17,049 bases of DNA from CAZDBA01 sp964503615. Lineage in GTDB: Bacteria; Planctomycetota; Planctomycetia; Pirellulales; Pirellulaceae. Shown one piece after another: positions 1 to 7,549 of the stretch. Where the stretch lies: positions 1-17,049 of the forward strand of contig CAZDBA010000108.1 of NCBI GenBank assembly GCA_964503615.1. Reading direction: 5' to 3'. Each line of letters opens with the position of its first letter. Within the stretch, counting starts at the first letter, position 1. The notes under the pieces were generated by a model, which saw only the letters and a program-made list of their open reading frames with translations, was not told where the DNA came from and did not search any database. The translations under genes and the position numbers were made by a program.

Positions 1-154
1 TCCTCTGGGAAAGTTAGCCTCGGTGCAAATTTTCACGAGCGACAAACAGCCTACCGAGCGACAGCCTCTAAGCATGGGGACGAAACCACTGCGATACCGG
101 AGTATCATAACGTCTTACAGCAGTTCCACTCGCTCGCGCTTTGGGCTTGTATAT
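1..154. other. Gene-free left edge, nothing recognisable
   Basis: This is the stretch downstream of the minus-strand metallophosphoesterase gene. I see no credible coding region, tRNA or strong terminator. A short imperfect repeat is present (CGAGCGACA at 36-44 and again at 55-63, each followed closely by a GCCT-containing stretch). There is also a small GATAC/GTATC hairpin around 95-108. Neither has an obvious role. Confidence 0.4.
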
Positions 155-1390
155 TCAAACGACCGTAGCAGGGTCATCGACAGATGCGTTCTTGACTTGC
201 GAGTCACTTGCTTGAGAGGCAACCGCTTTATGTCGCAACACAAAATGCCCCAACTCAGGCGGGCAGTCTATTCGAATCGATTCATCACCTGAAATTCCAC
301 GACTGACGTGCATTAACATCATGTCGATCATAAACGTCCCGGAGGCGTATTTGACTCCGAACTTGCTAGGCGCTACGAGCGGGCCCAACAGCGGTAACTG
401 AATCTGCCCACCATGCGTATGACCGGCGAACATCAGATCAAAGCGATAGGGCTGTGCCCATTGAAATTGGTCCGGGCTGTGACTGAGCAGAATTTTAAAA
501 TCCACCTCCTGTGGCGGCTCAAGCTCTAACTTTTCCGCACCGGTAAACCAAGGCAACTCGTTCCCGGCGATCGCAATCTGTTTCCCGTGCACTTCGACCA
601 CATGCCATTCACCGCCCACGGCAATCATTCCGTTTTCTGCTAAACGCGCTCGATAACTCTTTTGATCTTTGATGCGGCAATCGTGATTACCGAGAATGAA
701 ATAGACCCCAAAGCGGGCACGGAGCTGTCCAAAAAACGGCTCCAGCCAATCCAGGCATTCATGTTCGTCTACCAAATCACCCGTAATGAAAACGAAATCG
801 GGCTCAAGCGCGTTTGCCTCTTGAACTATCGCTTGAAAATACTCCAAACGAATTTGGCCAGTCAAATGAGTATCGGAAAGTTGCACGATCTTCAAACCGT
901 CTAATTCTTTCGGCAATTGTTCAAACTCAAACTCCATCTCCTCGACCATTAATCGAGTCGCTTGATTGAAGGGAACTTTCCCGAACAGGTTTCCCAACCA
1001 ACCATCGGTCAATCCGCCGGCAATGTTTTGATCGATATCGGCCCAGCGTCGAGTGTGAGACTTAACGCCATTTACCGTTTGCGAACCGTACTTTCGGCGC
1101 AACCACGGAATGATGAAATAGGGACTGATGATCAAGCAACCCAGACTGTATCCAAACGAAGGTGGGCTGGTGTTCCAAAGCCCGTCACCGAACAGGGAAT
1201 AGTCACCGGTTCTTACCAAAGTCCAAACGATCCCAATGATCGGGAGCACAACTGCCAGAATGATCACCTTCTCCATCCACTTCCGTGCCCGGCGGGGCAG
1301 GGCAGTGGCGTGCGTTCTGTTGAATGCAACGCACCAGACACCGATGTGTCCAACCATTGTCAACAGCCATGTGACCAGAATCAAAAACAT
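155..1390 (-). CDS. Membrane-anchored calcineurin-like metallophosphoesterase (YkuE-like)
   Basis: The 411-residue product has an N-terminal membrane part and a C-terminal metallophosphoesterase domain. Hydrophobic segments lie at about residues 1-22, 41-60 and 79-97. The phosphoesterase motifs follow in the usual order: DTH at 173-175, GDLVD at 204-208, GNHD at 234-237, His304 in LLSHSPD, and GHTHGG at 323-328. The two-metal site therefore looks complete. The family hydrolyses phosphodiesters or phosphomonoesters. The membrane-anchored YkuE/YaeI branch has been linked to lipid-type substrates, but the substrate cannot be read from this sequence. The start is ATG with no clear Shine-Dalgarno site. 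The gene lies 56 bases after the receiver-protein gene on the same strand, so the two may be co-transcribed. The tail after residue 388 is low-complexity and probably disordered. Confidence 0.88.
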   Translation of the reverse strand: MFLILVTWLLTMVGHIGVWCVAFNRTHATALPRRARKWMEKVIILAVVLPIIGIVWTLVRTGDYSLFGDGLWNTSPPSFGYSLGCLIISPYFIIPWLRRKYGSQTVNGVKSHTRRWADIDQNIAGGLTDGWLGNLFGKVPFNQATRLMVEEMEFEFEQLPKELDGLKIVQLSDTHLTGQIRLEYFQAIVQEANALEPDFVFITGDLVDEHECLDWLEPFFGQLRARFGVYFILGNHDCRIKDQKSYRARLAENGMIAVGGEWHVVEVHGKQIAIAGNELPWFTGAEKLELEPPQEVDFKILLSHSPDQFQWAQPYRFDLMFAGHTHGGQIQLPLLGPLVAPSKFGVKYASGTFMIDMMLMHVSRGISGDESIRIDCPPELGHFVLRHKAVASQASDSQVKNASVDDPATVV

Positions 1391-1446
1391 GCTACTCGTT
1401 GGAGAATATCAGAGAGATCGCTTAAACCATCCAGATTGGTTTTCGC

Positions 1447-3186
1447 TCAAGAGGCCGAATCGATACGAGGTTCAACTGCCGGCCTTTCGCTGGACGTGAT
1501 CGTTGCTTCGACCGTCTCCAGCAGCTGATCCAAACGAAAGGGCTTGTACAAAATACCTCCCGCTCGCAGGCCAGCTTGGCGAGCCTTGACGATCGTATGC
1601 CCAGGATCGTATCCAAATCCTGTCATCAGGATCAATGGGGGTTCTTTGTAAAGCTCTTTCAGCTTTACAAGCAACTCGTACCCGGTCAGATCAGGCATAC
1701 GGATATCTGAAATGATCGCATGGTAAGTCGAATCCGGATCACAATTTCGCATCATCAAAATCGCTTCGACACCCGCCTGTGCTGTCTCCACCACACAGCC
1801 GTATCGTTCGAGCAACTGATGAGCCGAAGTACGAACTTGCTCGTCAGCATCGATAACCAAAACTCGCTTGCCACGCAAAGCGGGTCGTCTGACAACGTGG
1901 ATACCTGCTGGGACCGCCTCGGCAGGCACCATTGTCTCGCCGACTTTCTGGATCACGTTTTTGATATCCCTTGCATTTTTCAAGATTCCCCGCAGCCGTT
2001 TAACGACCGCGGGGTCATGACCGATATACCGTTCAATCACACTGACCGTGTCATTCAAAATCACGTCGATTGGCAACGCGACCGCACTGTGAATCGCATC
2101 CACACTTTGTTGTGCGGAATTGTTTTTCTCGGCAACCAACAGTTCCAAAGTGTTCAGTGACACTGCCACACCGCGGGCAAAACTGGTGACGACTTCCAAA
2201 TCGTTTTCGGTAAACGCTCCGACCTCCGGACTCTCGACGTTGAACGAGCCGATCACTTTATCGTTGTAGATCAAAGGGACCGTCAACGAGCTTTTCGCCC
2301 CGACCAAGCCGTCCAAATAGAGCGGGTCGTCCGTCGTGTCTTCGCACAAGTAACTTTGCCCGGTGGCGGCAACAAAGCCAGTCACACCGTTGTTAGTCCG
2401 CTTTGCGTACAGCGGACGTTTACTGATCGCCGAATCGATCCCCGTACTAAGTAACGTTTCCAGCAAACCGGTGTTAGCATCAACCAGTCGAATTTCGACA
2501 ACGTCAAAGTCCAACAGATGTTGCGTGTAGTACAGAATATTTTCTTTAAGCAATTCGATCCGCTGGTCGATCTCCATCTCAAAGATCTCTCTTGGCGTCA
2601 AATCGGCTAACGCCATGCTCGCTTCGTACAGCGCTTTAAGCCGCTTTTTTTCCAAACTCGATTGCGTCGTATCGACGAGCGTAACGACTAACAGTTCGAC
2701 CTCCATCGATGCGTTTGCAATCGGAGCGACGTTCAGTCGAAAATACTTGTCTTCGGTGCGCAAAGTCGCCACACTTGTTTTTCGCTGACGTGCCGCCGAC
2801 TCGAGTGGATTTGAAATGGTTCCGCAGATCGTTGGTTTGCCCAGCGCACCATAAAAATCAAGGCCAACCAAAGTTTCATTTTGAAACCACTTGGTCAGCC
2901 TTGCATTAGCCCAAAGAATTTTCCCGTTAACGTCCAGTAGCGCCAAGCCGTCGGGCACTTGATCCATCAAGCTTTGCCCGGCGATCAACTGCTTGCAAAA
3001 ATTTGCTTTCTTCTCGCCATCTATTTCGCTGAGGTCAAAAACAACTTGATCAAAGTCTTTCCATCGCTCTAACGTAAGGGCTGCTGAGTGAAGTTCGACA
3101 TTGACGACTTCGGGAGGAGCGTCGCCCTGCGGAATCTGAGCGCTAGAATTAGCACTGTCGAAATTGACTTTGAGGATCTTAGCCAC
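1447..3186 (-). CDS. PAS-GAF-receiver signalling protein, no kinase ATPase domain
   Basis: The 579-residue, probably cytoplasmic protein starts with GTG. A PAS-like region lies at about 70-175 (QVPDGLALLDVNGKILWAN). A GAF domain follows at about 200-350, then a helical stretch at 355-418 that resembles a histidine-kinase dimerisation helix with His365 (DAIHSAVALPIDVI). The C-terminal receiver domain (440-560) has every key residue: acidic pair Asp446/Asp448, phospho-acceptor Asp494 in SDIRMPD, Thr522 and Lys548 (YKPF). No HATPase_c domain is present, so it cannot autophosphorylate in the normal way. It probably receives phosphate from a separate kinase, with the PAS and GAF domains sensing a ligand or redox state. 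No DNA-binding or enzymatic output domain is visible. It is the first gene of a likely pair with the downstream metallophosphoesterase, which could be functionally linked. Confidence 0.85.
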   Translation of the reverse strand: MAKILKVNFDSANSSAQIPQGDAPPEVVNVELHSAALTLERWKDFDQVVFDLSEIDGEKKANFCKQLIAGQSLMDQVPDGLALLDVNGKILWANARLTKWFQNETLVGLDFYGALGKPTICGTISNPLESAARQRKTSVATLRTEDKYFRLNVAPIANASMEVELLVVTLVDTTQSSLEKKRLKALYEASMALADLTPREIFEMEIDQRIELLKENILYYTQHLLDFDVVEIRLVDANTGLLETLLSTGIDSAISKRPLYAKRTNNGVTGFVAATGQSYLCEDTTDDPLYLDGLVGAKSSLTVPLIYNDKVIGSFNVESPEVGAFTENDLEVVTSFARGVAVSLNTLELLVAEKNNSAQQSVDAIHSAVALPIDVILNDTVSVIERYIGHDPAVVKRLRGILKNARDIKNVIQKVGETMVPAEAVPAGIHVVRRPALRGKRVLVIDADEQVRTSAHQLLERYGCVVETAQAGVEAILMMRNCDPDSTYHAIISDIRMPDLTGYELLVKLKELYKEPPLILMTGFGYDPGHTIVKARQAGLRAGGILYKPFRLDQLLETVEATITSSERPAVEPRIDSAS

Positions 3187-3530
3187 GTTCCATTCCGGGT
3201 GAAAAATGGGTGGGGGAGTTTAGCGAACTTGTAGGCAACCCAAGCTCGCATAACCCTATAAGAATCGACCTTTGGCAATCAATCAAGTTATATTATTTCA
3301 CAGAAATTCGCGGGCAATCTGTGATTCGATGAACCTAATCCCTACAATTGAGTCGTGTTGTCAACGGGCGAGCTTTTATCAAACATGACAAAGTGAATTA
3401 CAATCCCTCAGCCAACGCATAAGGGAAGCGAACTCGTCTTTACCCGCTTGCCTTTGATTTTCAAGGTCGACTTGAATCGGCAACACTTCCAGTCCAGCGA
3501 CCCACTCGTACTTTTTGAACCAACTGATTC
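3187..3530. promoter_or_regulatory. Divergent intergenic region, presumed to hold two promoters
   Basis: These 344 bases separate the minus-strand receiver gene from plus-strand rsgA, so promoters for both should lie here. The middle (about 3270-3330) is AT-rich. I could not pick a -35/-10 pair with acceptable spacing on either strand. No RNA gene, repeat or extra coding region is convincing. Open frames crossing this area read as out-of-frame extensions of neighbouring genes. Confidence 0.35.
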
Positions 3531-4697
3531 GTGGCAAAGAAAAAAAACAAATCGAAAGTCCGCGCCGATTTCCGCAAACGACATGAGTCGCGAAGTCGTA
3601 AGAACGATCTGACGAGACGCTATCAGGAATCGTCCGACCAATTGGATGAGATCGTTCAATCAGAGCGGGTCAGTGGCAAAGGAAGTCTCACGCGAAAGCG
3701 GACGATTCAGGGGACCAGTTCCGACAACGAAGATGCCGGATTCCAAGTCGATTTGGAGGTGGACCCCAGTAATTCTCTGCCTGGACGGGTGTTGCGAGTA
3801 CACGGTTTGAATTCGATCGTACAAACGGAAAAAGGAGAATTCGTTTGTAGTATCCGGGGGATTCTCAAATCGCTTTCTACCGATTTGCAAAACGTAGTGG
3901 TCAGCGGGGACTATGTGACGATCCAAGGCAATTCGCGGGATGAGCAGTTCGCGAATCGGCCCTATTCCGCCACGGACAACCAAGCGGTTATCGTGCGAAT
4001 CGATCCTCGCATCAACGCGATCAGCCGCACCAGCCGCGACCGGCAACAGATCATCGCGGCCAATGTCCATCAGGGCTTGATCGTTGCCAGCGCCGCCCAA
4101 CCGGGGCTTAAGCCGAATTTGATCGACAGGATGTTGATGTCGATCGAGCAATCGAACATTCAACCGGTGATCGTGATCAACAAGATCGACCTCGTTTCGC
4201 CTGCTGACCTGCAGCCCTGCGTGAGTGTCTGGGGGCAACTCGGCTATCCCGTCCTGTTGGTTTCCGCGGAGACCGGGCACGGGATCGATTTGTTGAAAAA
4301 GATCGTCGCCGGTAAAGACAGTGTGGTGACCGGCCAAAGCGGTGTCGGCAAGTCATCCATTTTGAACGCAATCCAATCGGGACTTTCTCTACGCGTGGGT
4401 AACGTCAGCAGCGAAAACGAAAAAGGTCGCCACACGACCACCGCCGCCGAGTTGATCCCACTCGAATCGGGCGGGCATCTGGTCGACACGCCTGGTATTC
4501 GTCAGTTCCAATTATGGGACGTGATCCCGGAAGAAGTCTCCGGTATGTTCCGCGACATCCGCCCCTTTATCAATCGCTGCAAGTACCCTGACTGTACCCA
4601 TACCCACGAAGATATCTGCGGGGTCAAAGATGCGGTGGCTGACGGGTTGGTCGATGTACGTAGATATGAAAGCTACTGCCAAATTCGCGAAAGTTAA
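3531..4697 (+). CDS. rsgA: Ribosome small-subunit-dependent GTPase RsgA (YjeQ)
   Basis: The 388-residue product is a circularly permuted GTPase that acts late in 30S subunit assembly. It binds near the decoding site and helps release assembly factors on GTP hydrolysis. The N-terminus is a basic tail (MAKKKNKSKVRADFRKRH) like that of E. coli RsgA. An OB-fold follows at about 82-160. The G motifs appear in permuted order: NKID (G4) at 217-220, GQSGVGKS (G1) at 268-275, HTTT (G2 area) at 301-304 and DTPG (G3) at 319-322. The C-terminal zinc knuckle is complete, with Cys350, Cys355, His357 and Cys363 in C-x4-C-x-H-x5-C spacing. The start is GTG, chosen because it gives the typical basic N-terminus and no in-frame ATG occurs before residue 201. 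There is no clear Shine-Dalgarno site. A linker of about 50 residues between the tail and the OB-fold is longer than in E. coli. The gene is monocistronic and converges on the GMC gene 34 bases away. Confidence 0.96.
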   Translation: MAKKKNKSKVRADFRKRHESRSRKNDLTRRYQESSDQLDEIVQSERVSGKGSLTRKRTIQGTSSDNEDAGFQVDLEVDPSNSLPGRVLRVHGLNSIVQTEKGEFVCSIRGILKSLSTDLQNVVVSGDYVTIQGNSRDEQFANRPYSATDNQAVIVRIDPRINAISRTSRDRQQIIAANVHQGLIVASAAQPGLKPNLIDRMLMSIEQSNIQPVIVINKIDLVSPADLQPCVSVWGQLGYPVLLVSAETGHGIDLLKKIVAGKDSVVTGQSGVGKSSILNAIQSGLSLRVGNVSSENEKGRHTTTAAELIPLESGGHLVDTPGIRQFQLWDVIPEEVSGMFRDIRPFINRCKYPDCTHTHEDICGVKDAVADGLVDVRRYESYCQIRES

Positions 4698-4731
4698 GAG
4701 GCGTCTTTTGCTTCTAGGCTGACATTAGGCG

Positions 4732-7098
4732 TTACCCCAGCGACAATCGATTCAAAATCTGATCGGATGCCAACATGGACAGGGCTTTGACGGTCAACTG
4801 TGGATTGATTTCACAGCCCGCAGGTATCAGGGTTGCATCCGCAACGGTCAGATTTTCCACGACTTCACCACAATCGGTTTTGACTTGGAACGAATTTGGA
4901 TCGACGACATCTCCCAGGCAAGCACCCCCTTGAGGGTGCGTTGAAAGCAGATTGACGAATGCAGGGCCACGCTTGCGAATTTCGCTCATCGCCCATTCAA
5001 AGTCGCACTTCGTTCGGATTTTCAGTGGAACGCCGTTTCTAAGCAACAGTGCTTTGGTTGGTAGATAGAGCGTAACTCCATCTCCAGGCCTTTGAGCTGC
5101 GAAATAGATTTCTGCGATTCGTCGCATTCCTTGGAGCAACATGTCAAACTCCGTATCGTCCATTTTAAGCTCAATATTTCCATCGATGTCGACATAATTG
5201 CTTTGGCGAACCTGAGTTGGGACGACGATACCAGCCATCGAAAGGTGATTGAATTTTTTCATCGCATCAACGAATTCTTGAAACCATCCACACAGAGCCA
5301 CCGCGACGGTACCAGGAAAGTGAAACCAGTTTTCAAGAGCGGGTTCCTTGACGACTTGACCTTGTCGCTCGACCCACCGTTCTTCAACCAGATAGCACTG
5401 TGTCACGCCAGGTTCAGGACGACCACTGTTCGAAGGCCAAATCGGTTGGTCATACATCGCGTAGACCACTGACCCAACGTTAGCTGAAAGACGTTTGCCT
5501 ACCGAACGATTGCTTAATCCGGACTGGCAGAGACTTTGACCAACCAGTTTCGTTGTTTGACCAACGCCAGTAGACACAACGTACTGGTCGGCTCGGATCG
5601 TAACCGATGACTTGCATCCAGAATCCTCAATCCGCTCGACATCGACGCCCGAAACCCGCAGGCTACCGGCTTGATCGCGACAAATGTGAATTCGATTGGC
5701 GGACGTTCGATAAGACACCTGAGCTGGCATCGCATTGTGCATTGCTCGAACGAGATAACTATTCTTACCATCCTCGGAGTAAGGATGAATCCCACCGATG
5801 TGGTCACCGAAGCAATCTACCGAGTTGTCACTCCCGCAGCCATCGCTTGTTTCACGAATAGCCACTGGAAGCGGGTGTACTACTTCCCCAATCGCTTCGG
5901 CGCCCTCACGAAACCGAAGACTTCGATCGCCGATTTTGTTCTTGGTTACCTCCGTGTTGACTCCTAGATCAGGCAGAATGGAAGACATAATTTGGGCAAA
6001 CTCGGCGTAAGGCAAACCCGCTGGTTGTCGACCAGCCCATTTCTCGTTGTAGACAGCTTCTGAAACTGGCAGATGGATCGCGTTGTTGACGTAAGGCCCA
6101 CCACCAAACACGCGTGCTTGAACAACGTTGACAGCCTGTTTGGGTTCAATCTTTTTTCTGCGTCTCGGTAACGCCAAATCAAGTTTCGAATCGGCACTGC
6201 ATAAGCCTCCAGAAATCTGCGCGCCGGCGTCCTTATAAAGTCGATAAAGCACTTCATCGCTGCGTGGCGGGCCCAGCTTAACACTTCCGTCAGCCTGAGG
6301 AACTTTTTGTATCAACGCATCGGGACTTACGAAATCACCGACGTCCACAATCAACACCCGTTTACCAGCGGCCGTCAAACGATGCGCTACCGTGGCTCCG
6401 CCGGCGCCACTGCCAAGGATGCAAACGTCAAAATGTTGATTTAAATCAGCCAATGGAGGCTTGGCAACATGGACAACGTTATTGATGTTCTGACACGGCT
6501 TGGACCAGCTAAAACCAATCAGACTCCGCGCGGGTTGTCGAGAATGGATCACCATCCGGCCGAGCATCAATACGCCACTGGACGCCAAATGAAGCAGGTG
6601 ATCTGTGTCCCATAAAATCAGAGGCGGCGACAAACGCGAACGACGTGGCGTTTCACCTTGATTGAGAACCTGCCTGATTCGGCTGGGCGAAAGCTGGTGC
6701 AGCCGACGACGTGTATGCTTCACCGAATAGACGTCCAACAACAACAGAGCCATGTTGCTCCCCTGTTGAATTCGCTTGGTCATGTAAGACATGTAGACGA
6801 GAATCTCTTCAGCAATCTCGCAAGCGTTGTCCGGTGGACAACCACTGTTTTGCCAAAGAATGTCGACCTGCGCGTTGATCATTGCGACTAGAGTTTGAAA
6901 CCGCTTCTCGCGTACGATTGCAATCGGGTCCTCGGGAAGCTCAATTTCATGTTCTTGAGCGTTGGAGCTCCCTGACAACCCGAAAGGAAAAAACAAGGCA
7001 GGCAAACAAGCTTTCAACAGACTACGGCGACTTAGCGACTCAACAGTCGCATCAGGTGCCGAGTTTGCAAAAAAATCAAGTTGGGAAAAATCGAACAT
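4732..7098 (-). CDS. Exported GMC-family FAD oxidoreductase, alcohol-oxidase-like
   Basis: The 788-residue flavoprotein has a Tat-type signal, with twin arginines at 24-25 (SRRSLLK), a hydrophobic core at about 29-42 and SNAQ as a plausible cleavage site. It is probably folded in the cytoplasm with FAD and exported. The Rossmann dinucleotide motif GSGAGG is at 229-234. A further GMC-type glycine-rich segment, FGGGPYVNN, is at 331-339. The GMC C-terminal domain carries the likely catalytic pair His721 (THPQGGA) and Asn765 (INPQLTV), preceded by NLTVADATLIP. About 180 residues separate the signal from the FAD motif. They read like the N-terminal part of long-chain fatty-alcohol oxidases (LSPSRIRQVL, then IGF before the FAD domain), not like short choline- or glucose-oxidase-type GMCs. 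The substrate is not determinable, but an alcohol or sterol is likely. No cytochrome or subunit gene is adjacent. Confidence 0.87.
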   Translation of the reverse strand: MFDFSQLDFFANSAPDATVESLSRRSLLKACLPALFFPFGLSGSSNAQEHEIELPEDPIAIVREKRFQTLVAMINAQVDILWQNSGCPPDNACEIAEEILVYMSYMTKRIQQGSNMALLLLDVYSVKHTRRRLHQLSPSRIRQVLNQGETPRRSRLSPPLILWDTDHLLHLASSGVLMLGRMVIHSRQPARSLIGFSWSKPCQNINNVVHVAKPPLADLNQHFDVCILGSGAGGATVAHRLTAAGKRVLIVDVGDFVSPDALIQKVPQADGSVKLGPPRSDEVLYRLYKDAGAQISGGLCSADSKLDLALPRRRKKIEPKQAVNVVQARVFGGGPYVNNAIHLPVSEAVYNEKWAGRQPAGLPYAEFAQIMSSILPDLGVNTEVTKNKIGDRSLRFREGAEAIGEVVHPLPVAIRETSDGCGSDNSVDCFGDHIGGIHPYSEDGKNSYLVRAMHNAMPAQVSYRTSANRIHICRDQAGSLRVSGVDVERIEDSGCKSSVTIRADQYVVSTGVGQTTKLVGQSLCQSGLSNRSVGKRLSANVGSVVYAMYDQPIWPSNSGRPEPGVTQCYLVEERWVERQGQVVKEPALENWFHFPGTVAVALCGWFQEFVDAMKKFNHLSMAGIVVPTQVRQSNYVDIDGNIELKMDDTEFDMLLQGMRRIAEIYFAAQRPGDGVTLYLPTKALLLRNGVPLKIRTKCDFEWAMSEIRKRGPAFVNLLSTHPQGGACLGDVVDPNSFQVKTDCGEVVENLTVADATLIPAGCEINPQLTVKALSMLASDQILNRLSLG

Positions 7099-7260
7099 CT
7101 CTTGCGGCCCAGAACAAACAGCTATTTATTGAGATATCGGCACTCGCCCTGAACCACCAGTAATCAACAATAAAAAACCGGGCCGTAGTCGGCTTAATAC
7201 ACGTCGCTAGCAACAAACTTGTGGAAAAGATTAGCGATTGGATAAGGTTTGATCAGGAAA

Positions 7261-7278
7261 CATTGCAACCTAGTGCAC
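7261..7278 (+). repeat. 18-base direct repeat, left copy
   Basis: The sequence CATTGCAACCTAGTGCAC is repeated exactly at 7487-7504. The two copies enclose 208 bases of palindromic sequence. The arrangement could be a target-site duplication, a recombination scar or a tandem duplication. Confidence 0.8.
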
Positions 7279-7344
7279 CGTTACTTGTCAAAGCAGCACG
7301 CCTCTCCGAGGCTGTCATTTTTCCAATTGCTTGGAAGTGCAAAA

Positions 7345-7407
7345 GGTAACCCGACGCGTTAGCGAGGACGAAGGCAAGCTATTTCCTCGCTTAGGCGTCG
7401 GGTTTCC
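7345..7407. repeat. Long imperfect hairpin, dispersed CCCGACGCGTTAGCGAGGA element
   Basis: The arms pair AACCCGACGC (7348-7357) with GCGTCGGGTT (7395-7404) and AGCGAGGA (7361-7368) with TCCTCGCT (7384-7391). There are only two unpaired positions between these blocks and a 15-base loop. GG/CC adds two outer pairs beyond one mismatch. The 5' arm shares 21 identical bases with 13375-13395, so it is a dispersed repeat. I recall this motif as common in Pirellulaceae intergenic regions. It may act as a REP-like or MITE-like element or as an RNA stem that protects or ends transcripts. Confidence 0.8.
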
Positions 7408-7486
7408 AGTCACAACCTCTCCGAGGCGTTAAACACTCACCTCAGAGGCGAGCTATTTAACAGGAAACCCAAATCCTCAACTAACT

Positions 7487-7504
7487 CATTGCAACCTAGT
7501 GCAC
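7487..7504 (+). repeat. 18-base direct repeat, right copy
   Basis: This is an exact second copy of 7261-7278 and lies 46 bases beyond the stop codon of the TPR gene. Flanking bases differ between the two copies, so identity is limited to about these 18 positions. Confidence 0.8.
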
Positions 7505-7510
7505 ACAAAC

Positions 7511-7522
7511 GGGCTGGGGCCC
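7511..7522 (-). terminator. Weak possible terminator after the TPR gene
   Basis: On the minus strand GGGC-CCCA-GCCC forms a four-pair, GC-only stem followed by GTTTGTGTG. It is the only terminator-like structure within 50 bases of the TPR stop codon. The stem is short and the T-run is interrupted, so it may be coincidental. Confidence 0.2.
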
Positions 7523-7549
7523 ATTTTACTTATGAGTTTCTTCTTCGCA

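Larger units (their letters stand above)
7099..7549. repeat. Gene-free repeat island between the GMC and TPR genes
   Basis: These 451 bases contain no credible gene. Positions 7261-7504 are full of repeats. The 18-base direct repeat CATTGCAACCTAGTGCAC occurs at 7261-7278 and 7487-7504. Inside it, CCTCTCCGAGGC (a small hairpin in itself) occurs at 7301-7312 and 7416-7427, on either side of a long hairpin at 7345-7407. TTCCAA/TTGGAA form a six-pair hairpin at 7321-7336. AGGC(A/G)AGCTATTT occurs at about 7372-7384 and 7446-7458. The remainder, 7099-7260, should hold the GMC promoter, but I could not identify one. A weak GCCG/CGGC stem at 7182-7193, followed on the minus strand by a T-run, could terminate TPR-gene transcripts. 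Confidence 0.6.

Noticed and set aside
36..68. Short repeat of CGAGCGACA near the left edge as a possible array
   Set aside because: Only two imperfect copies with no regular spacing. It is not a CRISPR or an iteron set.
962..1528. Plus-strand open frame (188 codons) opposite the metallophosphoesterase
   Set aside because: It overlaps the conserved N-terminus and intergenic gap of the minus-strand pair and shows no domain or signal.
3660..4337. Long minus-strand open frame (225 codons) opposite rsgA
   Set aside because: It is rich in Arg, His and Asp in the pattern expected from the complement of a real gene, and rsgA on the other strand is certain.
7182..7193. GCCG-TAGT-CGGC stem with a minus-strand T-run, as a terminator
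   Set aside because: The stem has only four pairs, and four bases separate it from the T-run. It is too weak to list as a separate feature.
7261..7504. CRISPR array
   Set aside because: The repeats are only two copies of different palindromes with no spacer periodicity, and no cas genes are present.
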